Source: Acidobacteriota bacterium (GTDB lineage: Bacteria > Acidobacteriota > Terriglobia > UBA7540). From it: DNA of 8,785 bases. The notes under the pieces were generated by a model that was not told the DNA's origin, did not search any database, and saw only the letters and a program-made list of their open reading frames with translations. Positions 1 through 6,680 of the stretch are shown piece by piece. The number at the start of each line of letters is the position of its first letter. Within the stretch, counting starts at the first letter, position 1. Position numbers and translations under genes: made by a program. The stretch spans positions 4,598 to 13,382 of the forward strand of contig QHZM01000058.1 of the NCBI GenBank assembly GCA_003224665.1, written 5' to 3'.

Positions 1-585
1 GACGCGGTGCGCTCCATGCGCTTTCATCTCAACTATTGCGTAGCCTGCAGACAGGAACTGGACCGCTGGGAAACGCTCCAGGCTGACCTGCGGTATCTCC
101 CCCGTCACCGCGTGCCTCCGGAGCTCGCTTTGAGGCTGCGCGTGCTGCTTTCGCAGCGGCTCCATCGCAATCCACTAGGGCTCTTGCTCGTCCACCTGGA
201 AAATGGTCTGCGTCCGCTGCTCCTGCCGGCGTCGGCCGGCGTGTTGACTGCCATCATCTGTTTCGGGTTGATCTTGGGCACGGGAGTCCCGCCCGTAAGT
301 AACATCCCTGATGTACCCTTGCGCATCGTGACGCCGCCCCGCGTGAAGGAGCTCGCTCCGATTAACTTTTCGGCAGGCGACCAGCCGGTCGTGCTCGTGA
401 CGTTCATCAGCGCCGCCGGCCGGGTGAAGGACTATAAAGTCTTATCCGGGGCGCCCTCGCGCGAATTGACGCACCAACTCGACCGGATCTTGTTCTTCAG
501 CCTCTTTCAACCTGCCACCACCCTCGGAAAGCCTACAGACGGGGAAGTGGTCTTGTCCCTGCGGCGAATCACGGTCCGGGGATAG
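1..585 (+). CDS. Partial membrane protein: zf-HC2-type zinc finger, one membrane segment, TonB-C-like domain
   Basis: The 3' part of a gene, open at the window's left edge; the frame is open from base 1 and stops at TAG 583-585. Numbering from the first visible codon, H9, C13 and C16 form the HxxxCxxC half of a zf-HC2 anti-sigma zinc finger; the partner Cys/His and true start lie upstream. Residues about 73-95 form one hydrophobic membrane segment. Residues about 128-190 (VLVTFISAAGRVKDYKVLSG, then FQPATTLGKP and EVVLSL) resemble the TonB C-terminal fold: strand, Gly-Arg-Val turn, VLSG, then an FxPA-GKP hairpin. Family knowledge suggests a cytoplasmic zinc domain that could bind an ECF sigma factor, linked to a periplasmic protein-interaction domain. 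That role is inferred; no sigma gene is visible. A GTG at 7 or ATG at 16 could be taken as a start but would cut the zinc finger. Good confidence in the gene and architecture, low in the function. Confidence 0.75.
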   Translation, partial: DAVRSMRFHLNYCVACRQELDRWETLQADLRYLPRHRVPPELALRLRVLLSQRLHRNPLGLLLVHLENGLRPLLLPASAGVLTAIICFGLILGTGVPPVSNIPDVPLRIVTPPRVKELAPINFSAGDQPVVLVTFISAAGRVKDYKVLSGAPSRELTHQLDRILFFSLFQPATTLGKPTDGEVVLSLRRITVRG

Positions 586-679
586 CAACTGAAAACCCGG
601 GCTGGGGAATCGCCGGACTTCCTTGCGCGCCGACGACTCTCCTCGATTCCTGCCAGGTTCGCTTCCGCAAGAAAGCGGC

Positions 680-707
680 TAATATAGAAGCGCCCAATCG
701 GGAGAGG
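680..707 (+). promoter_or_regulatory. Ribosome binding site, with a weak -10-like box, that sets the TTG start of the TPR gene
   Basis: GGAGAGG at 701-707 sits 8 bases before TTG 716, an ideal Shine-Dalgarno spacing, and supports initiation there rather than at the second TTG (722). TAATAT at 680-685 is a possible -10 box, which would put the transcript start near 692. No convincing -35 box is seen at the right spacing, so the promoter part is tentative; the binding site is firm. Confidence 0.5.
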
Positions 708-715
708 ACTCGAAT

Positions 716-2221
716 TTGAATTTGCCATTTCGATTTTCAAACGGACGCGGATGGTTGAGCAGCGCCCTTCTTTCCTCGTGCCTGGCCCTGCCTCCTGCCT
801 CCAAGGCCCAGCAGGCGGGGAATGTCAACTTGGAACCGAGCCAGCAGCTCTTCTGCGTGATGGCGGCCTTGAACGCAGGGGGCTACGACACCGGGGCGGG
901 ACTCGACACGGGAGACGACACTCGTGAACAGGTGCGCAGGCTGCTGGCCAAGAAAAAGATTCCGATCGTTCCCGAAATTGCAAAGTTTTATAGCGACCAC
1001 CGGATCGCGGGCGATCCGGGTGCCGACCTCGGCCAATACGTCTCGCTGGCGCTGCTTTTGGGTTCGCCGCCCGACTTCCATTTTCTTGTGCCTCAGACCG
1101 ATCTTCCCCCCGACGCCAAGGGAGTGATGGGCCTGGTCCCGCTCCTCCGCCGTTTTTATTTGGAAGCGAGCCTGAGTGACCTGTGGGAACGGGTCGAGCC
1201 TCGCTATCAAGCCGCCGTTGCCCGGTACAGCGATCCGATCCGGAGGATGGTCGCCCTGTCCGATGCTTATTTCCGTTTTGCGAGCGGCTCGTATCTGGGG
1301 CTTACTTACACGATCGAGGTGGACCTTCTTGCCGCGCCGGAGCAAGTCCAGGCGCGGATTTATGGACTGAATTATCACGTCGTGGTGACGCCCTCGAAGG
1401 CGCTCAAAATCGGTGAAATCCGTCACCAGTACCTGCATTTCCTTCTCGACCCGCTGGCTGCGAAATACGCGCAGGAAATCCAGCAGAAGTCCGTGCTCAA
1501 AGCTCTGGCGCGGACGGCGCCCAGCCTGGCGGCGGACTTCAAGGAGGACTTCGCTCTACTGGTCACCGAATGTCTGACCCGCGCTTCGGAGCTCCGCATG
1601 GACAAACACCCGAAAGCGGAAACCGAGAAGACCGCGAGCGACCTCACCGCCTCGGGCCTGATCCTGGTCCCGTATTTCTACTCTGCGCTTGAGGACTACG
1701 AGCTCCAAGAAGCCTCGATGCGGGTGGTCTATAAGCAGATGGTGCTGGCAATCGATCCGCGGTCCGAGCTGAAGCGGCTGGCCTCGGTCAAGTTCGCTCC
1801 TCCTCCCGCGGCGCAGGCCGAGCCCGCCACGGCCGTTTCCGAGGAGGCGCGCCTGCTCGACCAGGGAGACAATTCCATCTACCGTGGCGAGTACCGCGAG
1901 GCTAGAGCGGCGTTCCAGGCCGTGCTTGAGAAATTCGAGCCCCGGAGCGAGCGCGCCCTGTTCGGACTCGCCGTCGCCGCCAGCAACACGCGCAAGCCGG
2001 ACCTGGCCGAGGAATACTTTCAAAAAACCCTTGAAGCCGCCCACGACCTGCGACTGGTGACGTGGTCGCACATTTATCTGGGCCGCCTCTACGATTTGAA
2101 AGGAAATCGCGAAGACGCCCTGCGGCAATACCGCGCTGCATCGCTGACGGCGGGCCCTTATCCGGAAGCGCTCCTGGCTGTGCAGGGCGGCCTCCGACGT
2201 CCGTTCGGATCGAAGGACTGA
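716..2221 (+). CDS. Exported TPR protein with a degenerate gluzincin-like HQYLH motif
   Basis: 501 residues. The TTG start is chosen because of the Shine-Dalgarno at 701-707 and because a signal peptide follows directly: polar start, hydrophobic stretch 13-27, likely cleavage after ASKA (about residue 31). The mature protein has a long helical region (about 40-345) that I cannot assign to a named family. In it HQYLH at 237-241, followed by a Glu in TECLTRA (E285), has the layout of a zinc gluzincin (HExxH plus a downstream Glu), but Gln replaces the catalytic Glu, so peptidase activity is doubtful. After a Pro/Ala linker (361-374) come about three TPR units: 376-410, 411-444 and 447-480, with the usual A-x-F and G-x-Y spacing. 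It is probably a periplasmic or surface scaffold. It lies 130 bases after the zinc-finger gene on the same strand; a shared transcript is possible but not shown. Function unknown. Confidence 0.82.
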   Translation: MNLPFRFSNGRGWLSSALLSSCLALPPASKAQQAGNVNLEPSQQLFCVMAALNAGGYDTGAGLDTGDDTREQVRRLLAKKKIPIVPEIAKFYSDHRIAGDPGADLGQYVSLALLLGSPPDFHFLVPQTDLPPDAKGVMGLVPLLRRFYLEASLSDLWERVEPRYQAAVARYSDPIRRMVALSDAYFRFASGSYLGLTYTIEVDLLAAPEQVQARIYGLNYHVVVTPSKALKIGEIRHQYLHFLLDPLAAKYAQEIQQKSVLKALARTAPSLAADFKEDFALLVTECLTRASELRMDKHPKAETEKTASDLTASGLILVPYFYSALEDYELQEASMRVVYKQMVLAIDPRSELKRLASVKFAPPPAAQAEPATAVSEEARLLDQGDNSIYRGEYREARAAFQAVLEKFEPRSERALFGLAVAASNTRKPDLAEEYFQKTLEAAHDLRLVTWSHIYLGRLYDLKGNREDALRQYRAASLTAGPYPEALLAVQGGLRRPFGSKD

Positions 2222-2228
2222 GTTGTGG

Positions 2229-2264
2229 GAGCCGTCGAGGGCCTCGCCCTCCGCCCTCGAGCTC
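2229..2264 (+). terminator. Hairpin after the TPR gene, possible terminator
   Basis: TCGAGGGC (2235-2242) and GCCCTCGA (2253-2260) form a perfect 8-bp stem with a 10-base loop. GAGC (2229-2232) and GCTC (2261-2264) extend it across a two-base bulge. It begins 7 bases after the TGA. No T tract follows, so an intrinsic terminator is only partly supported. The stem abuts the proposed left end of the insertion sequence, so a T tract could have been separated from it by the insertion; this is inference. Confidence 0.4.
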
Positions 2265-2282
2265 AGCTGCTTCGGAAGATTG
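2264..2282 (+). repeat. Left inverted repeat of the insertion sequence
   Basis: CAGCTGCTTCGGAAGATTG. Its reverse complement matches 4141-4159 at 17 of 19 positions, with TTCGGAAGATTG identical. It lies 43 bases after the TPR gene stop and about 135 bases before the first IS gene. Confidence 0.55.
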
Positions 2283-2391
2283 ATACCCACGAGCTCACGG
2301 GCTCTGGGAAAACACGGGGTTTTGCCCGCGCGGTGCTCCTGGAGCGGCGGAATCCTATTTTCGCACTCGAAAAAAGTCCTTGAAATAGGTC

Positions 2392-2420
2392 TTGACTAGA
2401 TGTATTAGTACATCTAGATG
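2392..2420 (+). promoter_or_regulatory. Promoter region of the IS with a perfect 9+4+9 dyad operator
   Basis: CTAGATGTA (2396-2404) and TACATCTAG (2409-2417) are perfect inverted halves around TTAG, ending one base before ATG 2418. Two promoter readings overlap it. In one, TTGAAA (2380-2385) and TATTAG (2403-2408) are separated by 17 bases and would give a nearly leaderless transcript. In the other, TTGACT (2392-2397) and TAGATG (2415-2420) also have 17 bases between them, placing the whole dyad in the spacer. Such placement is typical of a repressor operator. A PadR- or BlaI-like dimer is a guess from the TGTA/TACA halves. No ribosome binding site lies before ATG 2418, which fits a leaderless start. 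Confidence 0.5.
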
Positions 2421-2774
2421 GATATCCGCCCCAAGGGCCCGGAAGCCGCTCGCCTTCGCCAACGCAAGTTCGCGTTGATTCGCCAGTTTCGCCTTCCCGA
2501 CAACTTGTTGCCCGGTTCGCTCTCGCTGACCCACACGCACTGTGGAAAACCTACCTGCCACTGCGCTCAAGGGGAGGGTCATCCGGTCTGGTCGCTCACC
2601 TTTATGGTGAAGGGAAAGAAGCGTGTGGAACGGATTCCCCTGGCGTGGATGAAGGAGGTCCGCCAGCGTGTCGAAGCCGGGCGGGAGTTTCAAGATGCCG
2701 TCCGCGAAGTGCTGGCGGCTAACGCCCAGCTGTTGGTGCTGGCACGAAAGCAGCGAAAGCAGAGGCAGGGTTGA
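2418..2774 (+). CDS. DUF6788-type transposon accessory protein
   Basis: 118 residues. The core pattern is an LPGSL stretch (31-35), a compact cysteine motif CGKPTCHC (C42, C47, C49), GEGHPVW (52-58), a basic GKKR turn (66-69), then a conserved helix with REFQDAV and N102 near the end. This matches DUF6788-like proteins found beside transposases; the Cys/His cluster suggests metal or DNA binding. The C-terminus is very basic. ATG 2418 lies directly after the dyad and has no Shine-Dalgarno; an in-frame TTG at 2475 is the next alternative, still before the conserved core. The stop TGA (2772-2774) overlaps the TTG start of the transposase, so translation is probably coupled. The biochemical role is unknown. 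Confidence 0.72.
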   Translation: MDIRPKGPEAARLRQRKFALIRQFRLPDNLLPGSLSLTHTHCGKPTCHCAQGEGHPVWSLTFMVKGKKRVERIPLAWMKEVRQRVEAGREFQDAVREVLAANAQLLVLARKQRKQRQG

Positions 2775-3964
2775 AAGGTCCCTCCCCGCGTCGACTCTGG
2801 AAATACGCGACGCGGCGCTTAGGTTTGAAGCCTTACTTCCGATCCCCGGGCGACGGCCGGCTGCGCCCTCAGATCCCGGCCCACGCTTTGCTCTGGGCTC
2901 TGCTGATTGGCCACGTGCTCCGGCAATACGCCTTCCATGCCGTCGAAGCGCTGGTACGTTCTCCAGCCCGGCGCTGGCTGGGCGTGAGTGCTGCGTTTGG
3001 CGATGACGCGCTGGGCTACTTCACCGAGCGGTTGAATCCGGCTTCGACCCGCGCGGCTTTGGCCGCCACCCTTCGCCGCGCCAAACGCAACAAAGCCTTC
3101 GACGACAGCCGCTTTATCGGACTGGCCGTCGACGGAACCACCGTCGGGCGAACGAGCGCGGCCGCCTGTCCCTTGTGTCGTCCCTGGCGCAATGCCGCGG
3201 GCCAGGTGGCCGGCTGTCGACATCACTTCACCCTGATTAGCGTGGTGGGAACCGGGCTCTCTCTTCCCTTCGACGTCGAACCCTACGGGCCTGGCGATAG
3301 CGAATACGCCGCCGGTCAACGACTCCTGCGGCGCGCCGTCGGCAACCTGGGCGTGCGCTTTGCCGACTATCTGGTCGTCGACGGGGAGTTCGCCACGGCA
3401 CCTTTCCTTCAGGCCGTCGGCGCTCTCGGCCTGCATGTCGTGGCGCGACTGAAAGCCAACCTGCCCGCACTGCTCGAGGCTGCCCAACGGCGCTTTCGCT
3501 CCCAGCCCCCTCCGACCACTTTCTGGGACGGTCCGGACCGGGTCGAGGTCTGGGACGCTGATGACTTCGACCCCTGGGAGACGCTGCGATGGGAAACCGT
3601 CCGCGTCATCTTCTACCGGCAACACCCCCCTCAGGGGAACGTCATCGAGGCTTTCTGGTTGACCGATTTCCCCACCCGAAGGGTGAGCAGCCGCTCGCTC
3701 TACCGCATGGCCAAGAGTCGTTGGGAAATCGAGAATCAAGGCTTCAACGATGCGAAGAATCGCCACGGGTTACAACATATCTGCCGCCATCACGCCAACA
3801 GTCTGCTCGTCGGCTGGCTCCTTACCCTCCTGGCCTTGACGATTGAGCGACTCTACCGACTTCGCTATTTGCATCGCGGCACGCATCGAGTTCGCACCGC
3901 CATAGAATTGGTTCGCCTCCTGTGGCTCAGCTTGGCGCGTCCCTCCTTCACCGATACGAGCTGA
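2771..3964 (+). CDS. DDE transposase (IS4-superfamily-like)
   Basis: 397 residues. It starts at TTG 2771, overlapping the stop of the preceding gene (TTGA). The likely catalytic triad is D121 in AVDGTTVGR, D204 in LVVDGEFATAPF, and E321 in YRMAKSRWEIENQGFNDAKN. This last block resembles the Y-R-E signature of the IS4 superfamily. A Cys/His cluster lies between the two Asp residues (C133, C136, C149, H151, H152) and may bind zinc. The N-terminal 100 residues are basic and helical, consistent with binding the transposon ends. The C-terminal helices (345-390) are rich in Leu and Arg. There is no frameshift or internal stop, so the enzyme may be active. It would cut and join DNA at the IS ends. 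Family assignment within the DDE group is left open. Confidence 0.85.
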   Translation: MKGPSPRRLWKYATRRLGLKPYFRSPGDGRLRPQIPAHALLWALLIGHVLRQYAFHAVEALVRSPARRWLGVSAAFGDDALGYFTERLNPASTRAALAATLRRAKRNKAFDDSRFIGLAVDGTTVGRTSAAACPLCRPWRNAAGQVAGCRHHFTLISVVGTGLSLPFDVEPYGPGDSEYAAGQRLLRRAVGNLGVRFADYLVVDGEFATAPFLQAVGALGLHVVARLKANLPALLEAAQRRFRSQPPPTTFWDGPDRVEVWDADDFDPWETLRWETVRVIFYRQHPPQGNVIEAFWLTDFPTRRVSSRSLYRMAKSRWEIENQGFNDAKNRHGLQHICRHHANSLLVGWLLTLLALTIERLYRLRYLHRGTHRVRTAIELVRLLWLSLARPSFTDTS

Positions 3965-4176
3965 ATCGATGGCCTGTATTTTTCCCCGAGCTCTGCATTC
4001 TGCTCTTTGACAAGTCCCACCCCCACCCAGGCCTCTCGCCTCAGGGAGTTCTGTTGCCCGAAAATACCCTCTTGCCGTTTACCCCTGCTGGACATCCCCC
4101 AAAAGCTTGTTTCATGCACCCCGCTGTAGCTTCTCTAATCCAATCTTCCGAAACGGCTGGCCCGCACCCCGGGCGA
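3965..4176. other. Non-coding right arm of the IS and its junction
   Basis: No credible gene is present in the 324 bases between the transposase stop and the E1 start. The first part (to about 4159) is the IS right arm; TTGACA at 4007-4012 has no matching -10 box. The remainder is the junction leading into the E1 promoter. Confidence 0.5.
4141..4159 (-). repeat. Right inverted repeat of the insertion sequence
   Basis: CAATCTTCCGAAACGGCTG, the inverted partner of 2264-2282, with CAATCTTCCGAA identical. It ends 17 bases before the -35 box of the E1 promoter. Confidence 0.55.
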
Positions 4177-4207
4177 TTGACTTTGCCCCGCCGCAATTTG
4201 ATAATTG
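4177..4207 (+). promoter_or_regulatory. Sigma70-type promoter for the E1 gene, with a dyad over the -10 box
   Basis: TTGACT (4177-4182) and GATAAT (4200-4205) each match consensus at five of six positions and have 17 bases between them, the best promoter in the window. The start would be near 4212, leaving a leader of about 77 bases. CAATT (4194-4198) and AATTG (4203-4207) are inverted halves around the -10 box and could be an operator. A small leader hairpin, AGGGCA (4249-4254) with TGCCCT (4265-4270), precedes the GAGG binding site at 4281-4284. The promoter lies outside the proposed IS end, so it probably belongs to the host gene. Confidence 0.6.
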
Positions 4208-4288
4208 CTTCTTGCCACCGGAGGTCGGCCCTGAGACAAATCACTTCGAGGGCAGGTCCCCGCTTGCCCTTACCTTCAGCGAGGCTCC

Positions 4289-6278
4289 ATGGCCACAAGC
4301 AGTCAGGTCCTGAAAGCCAATAAGCTTTCGAAGGAATTGCTTGTCGCGGCTTGCCGCTCCATGTATCTCTCGCGGCGGCTGGACGACAAGGAAATCCAGC
4401 TCAAGCGGCAGAACCGCGCCTACTTCCAAATTAACGGTGTCGGGCACGAGGCCATTAGCGTCGCCGCCGCCTTGCGCCTCAAGGCCGGTTACGACTGGTT
4501 CTTCCCCTACTACCGCGACCGCGCCTTGTGCCTCCAGCTCGGCATGACGCCGTTCGACATGCTGCTGGGCGCGGTGGGCGCGAAAGACGACCCTTGCTCG
4601 GGCGGCCGCCAGATGCCGTCCCACTGGTCTTCGAAGAAGCTCCACATCGTTTCGCAGTCCAGCCCGACCGGCACGCAAATCCTGCACGCGGTGGGCGCGG
4701 CGGAAGCCAGCCTGTATTTCTCTCTGGTGCGCGAGGCCGCCGAGCTGGCCACCAGCTTCCACGCGGACGAAGTGGTTTACGTCTCTCTCGGCGAGGGCGC
4801 GACGAGCGAAGGAGAATTCTGGGAGTCGCTCAACTGGGCGTGCGGCCGAAAGCTGCCGGTCTTCTACCTCGTGGAAGACAATGGCTGGGCGATTTCCGTG
4901 CCGGTGGACGTGCAGACGGTCGGCGGAAGCATCTCGCGCCTGGTAAAAAGTTTCCCCAACCTTCTGACGGTTGAATGCGACGGGACGGAGTTTCTGGAGA
5001 GTTACGACGCGGCGGGCAAGGCCGTCGAATACGTTCGCGAGCGGCGCGGCCCTGCGCTTCTGCACGCGCACGTGATCCGGCCGTATTCCCATTCTCTTTC
5101 CGACGACGAGCGTTTTTACAAGTCTGAGGAGCTGCGCAGGCAGGAGGCGAAGCGCGATCCTCTCGCGCGCTGGCGGCAATACCTTTTGGCCGAGCGCGTT
5201 GTCGCAGAGCACGAACTCAGGGAGATCGAAGCCGGCGCCGAGGAGGAAATCCGCGACGCCGCCGACAGGGCCCTTGCCGCCGACCCCCCTTCGCCCTCCG
5301 CTTTGACGCTGTACCTCTATTCACCCACCGTGGACCCCACGTCCGAACAGTTCGACCGTCCGGCCAAGTTTCAGGGCGAGCCGCAGACCATGGTGGACCT
5401 CATCAACGCCTGCTTGCGCGACGAGATGGCGCGCGACCCGCGCGTGGTGGTCTTCGGCGAGGATGTGGCGGATTGCAGCAACGAAAACGATCTCAACAAG
5501 GTGAAAGGGAAAGGCGGCGTGTTCAAAGTGACCCACGGACTGCAGCGGCGGTTCGGCAGCGCGCGCTGTTACAACGTTCCCATCGCCGAGGCTGGCATCG
5601 CCGGTCGAGCCCTGGGAATGGCCGCGCGCGGCCTGAAGCCTGTGGTCGAAATCCAGTTCTTCGACTACATCTGGCCGGCCGTGATGCAAATCCGCGACGA
5701 AGTGACGGTCTTGCGCTGGCGGTCGAACAACGCTTTTGCCTGCCCGCTGGTCATCCGCGCTCCGATCGGCGGTTATCTTGCCGGCGGCGCCATCTACCAC
5801 AGCCAGTCGGGCGAATGCATCTTTACGCACCTTCCGGGTTTGCGCGTGGTGATGCCCTCCACCGCTCTCGACGCCAACGGCCTGTTGCGTACCGCCATTC
5901 GATCGGATGACCCCGTCCTGTTCCTCGAGCCGAAACACCTTTACCGCCAGCCCCACAACCAAGGCCCTCGAAGAAGAAGGCGTCCGGCCGGAGATTCTCG
6001 ACCTGCGCTCGCTCAGCCCTTACGACTGGGAACTGATCTCGGCCTCGGTGAAGAAGACAAGCCGCGTCCTGGTCCTCCATGAGGACTGCGTTTCGTGGGG
6101 ATACGGCGCCGAGATTGCGGCGCGCATTGCCGACGAGCTTTTCGATTTCCTGGACGCGCCGGTCCGCCGCCTGGCCGGCAAGGACGTTTTTGTCCCTTAC
6201 CATCCTCTCCTCGAGGAGGCTGTCCTTCCCCAACCCGCCGACATCGTGCGAGTTTGTAAGGAACTCGCCGGTTACTGA
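4289..6278 (+). pseudogene. Fused 2-oxoacid dehydrogenase E1 alpha/beta, broken by an internal deletion and frame change
   Basis: An intact enzyme would use thiamine diphosphate to decarboxylate a 2-oxoacid (branched-chain, pyruvate or similar) and pass the acyl group to lipoyl-E2. Residues 1-335 are the alpha part: YYRDRAL (74-80) and the TPP motif from GEG 168-170 to DN 197-198, with Glu where the family usually has Asp. Residues 365-557 are the beta pyrimidine-binding domain: GEDVAD (390-395), PIAEAGIAGRALG with likely catalytic E434, and the HSQSGE...HLPGLRVVMPS block. After YRQPHN (codons 552-557, near 5960) the frame gives 40 unrelated residues and stops at 6082. In the next frame, from about 5961, the family's C-terminal domain continues (KALEEEGVRPEILDLRSLSP, HEDCVSWGYGAEIAARIADE) to TGA 6278. 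About 40-45 codons of the transketolase C-terminal domain start are missing, so a deletion of a length not divisible by three is likely. The start is supported by GAGG at 4281-4284. Either a pseudogene or an assembly error. E2 and E3 genes are not in view. Confidence 0.82.
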
Positions 6279-6303
6279 GTGAAGCTCCGGCCCGCGTTCA
6301 CTC
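6277..6303 (+). terminator. Hairpin at the end of the E1 gene, possible terminator
   Basis: GAGTGAA (6277-6283) and TTCACTC (6297-6303) form a perfect 7-bp stem with a G+C-rich 13-base loop, overlapping the stop codon. No T tract follows, so this is tentative. Confidence 0.3.
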
Positions 6304-6359
6304 GAAAAGCGGTCTCCGACTCCGCCGCGCGATTTTTCCATTCCGGGCGAACACAAAGT

Positions 6360-6596
6360 CCATTCCTGCGCCCGCTCAGCGCTCGACTCGACTTGCGCGA
6401 GCATCCGGCCGAGCTCTTCCTGGGTGCGGCCGTTCTCGATCAGCACGAGGACGTCGCGCTTCGGCGGCCCGCCTGTTACGTCGATGACGGTCACGTGCTC
6501 CAGCGCAAGGGGCACGGATTGGCCTGAGGCGTCCGCATTGAGGAGGAGCGAAAAGGTCAGGCCGAGCAACGGTGGTATTCGCAGCCGGCGTTCCAC
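6360..6596 (-). pseudogene. Secreted amidohydrolase gene collapsed to its N- and C-terminal ends
   Basis: Reading leftward from GTG 6596, which has a strong AGGAGG site 4 bases upstream (6601-6606), the first 57 codons look genuine: signal peptide MERRLRIPPLLGLTFSLLLN with likely cleavage after ADASGQ, then LALEHVTVIDVTGG and VLIENGR. These are the opening strands of imidazolonepropionase-like metal-dependent amidohydrolases. The next residues, TQEELGRMLAQVESSAERAQ (58-77), resemble the usual C-terminal tail of the same family (NGR, then a helix like LDxMLAxVEAAA). The central barrel with the metal-binding HxH, Lys, His and Asp residues, normally over 300 residues, is absent. The simplest reading is an in-frame deletion between two NGR-coding stretches. 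The original stop is also gone: the frame stays open to 5823, antisense to the E1 gene. It cannot be an active hydrolase. Confidence 0.6.
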
Positions 6597-6680
6597 AAGT
6601 CCTCCTGGTGGACCACGCTTTTACGCTAAGGCACGGCTTGCGGAAGAGGGTTCCAAAAATTTGTTCCGGGGTTCCTTACC

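Larger units (their letters stand above)
2264..4159 (+). mobile_element. Insertion sequence with a DUF6788-type accessory gene and a DDE transposase
   Basis: About 1.9 kb. Two overlapping plus-strand genes (2418-2774 and 2771-3964) are flanked by non-coding arms of about 150 and 195 bases. The ends proposed here are the imperfect inverted repeats 2264-2282 and 4141-4159 (17 of 19 matches, including 12 identical bases in a row); similarity continues inward with small gaps (AGCT, AC, GGG). A shorter inner pair, TATTTTCG at 2356-2363 and its complement at 4059-4066, is an alternative boundary. No convincing target-site duplication was found by eye at either pair, so the exact ends are uncertain. 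Both genes look intact. The element lies between the TPR gene and the E1 gene and interrupts neither. The pair DUF6788 plus DDE transposase is a recurring bacterial transposon arrangement; I do not assign a formal IS family. Confidence 0.65.

Noticed and set aside
737..1438. Minus-strand open frame opposite the TPR gene
   Set aside because: Antisense shadow; the plus-strand frame has a signal peptide, TPR repeats and a good ribosome binding site.
2819..3766. Long minus-strand open frame opposite the transposase
   Set aside because: Shadow of the transposase gene; the plus strand has the full DDE motif set.
4007..4012. TTGACA as an outward promoter from the IS right arm
   Set aside because: No -10-like sequence occurs at a usable distance; the region is C-rich.
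3922..4323. Plus-strand open frame spanning the IS right arm and E1 start
   Set aside because: It crosses the transposase end, the inverted repeat and the E1 promoter, has low-complexity composition and no ribosome binding site.
4241..5212. Long minus-strand open frame opposite the E1 gene
   Set aside because: It is antisense to a clearly conserved coding sequence, is rich in Arg and His as G+C-rich shadow frames are, and matches no known family.
5907..6278. The E1 C-terminal fragment as a separate gene starting at ATG 5907
   Set aside because: The first 17 codons are a shadow of the upstream E1 frame and there is no ribosome binding site; it is the displaced 3' part of the broken E1 gene.
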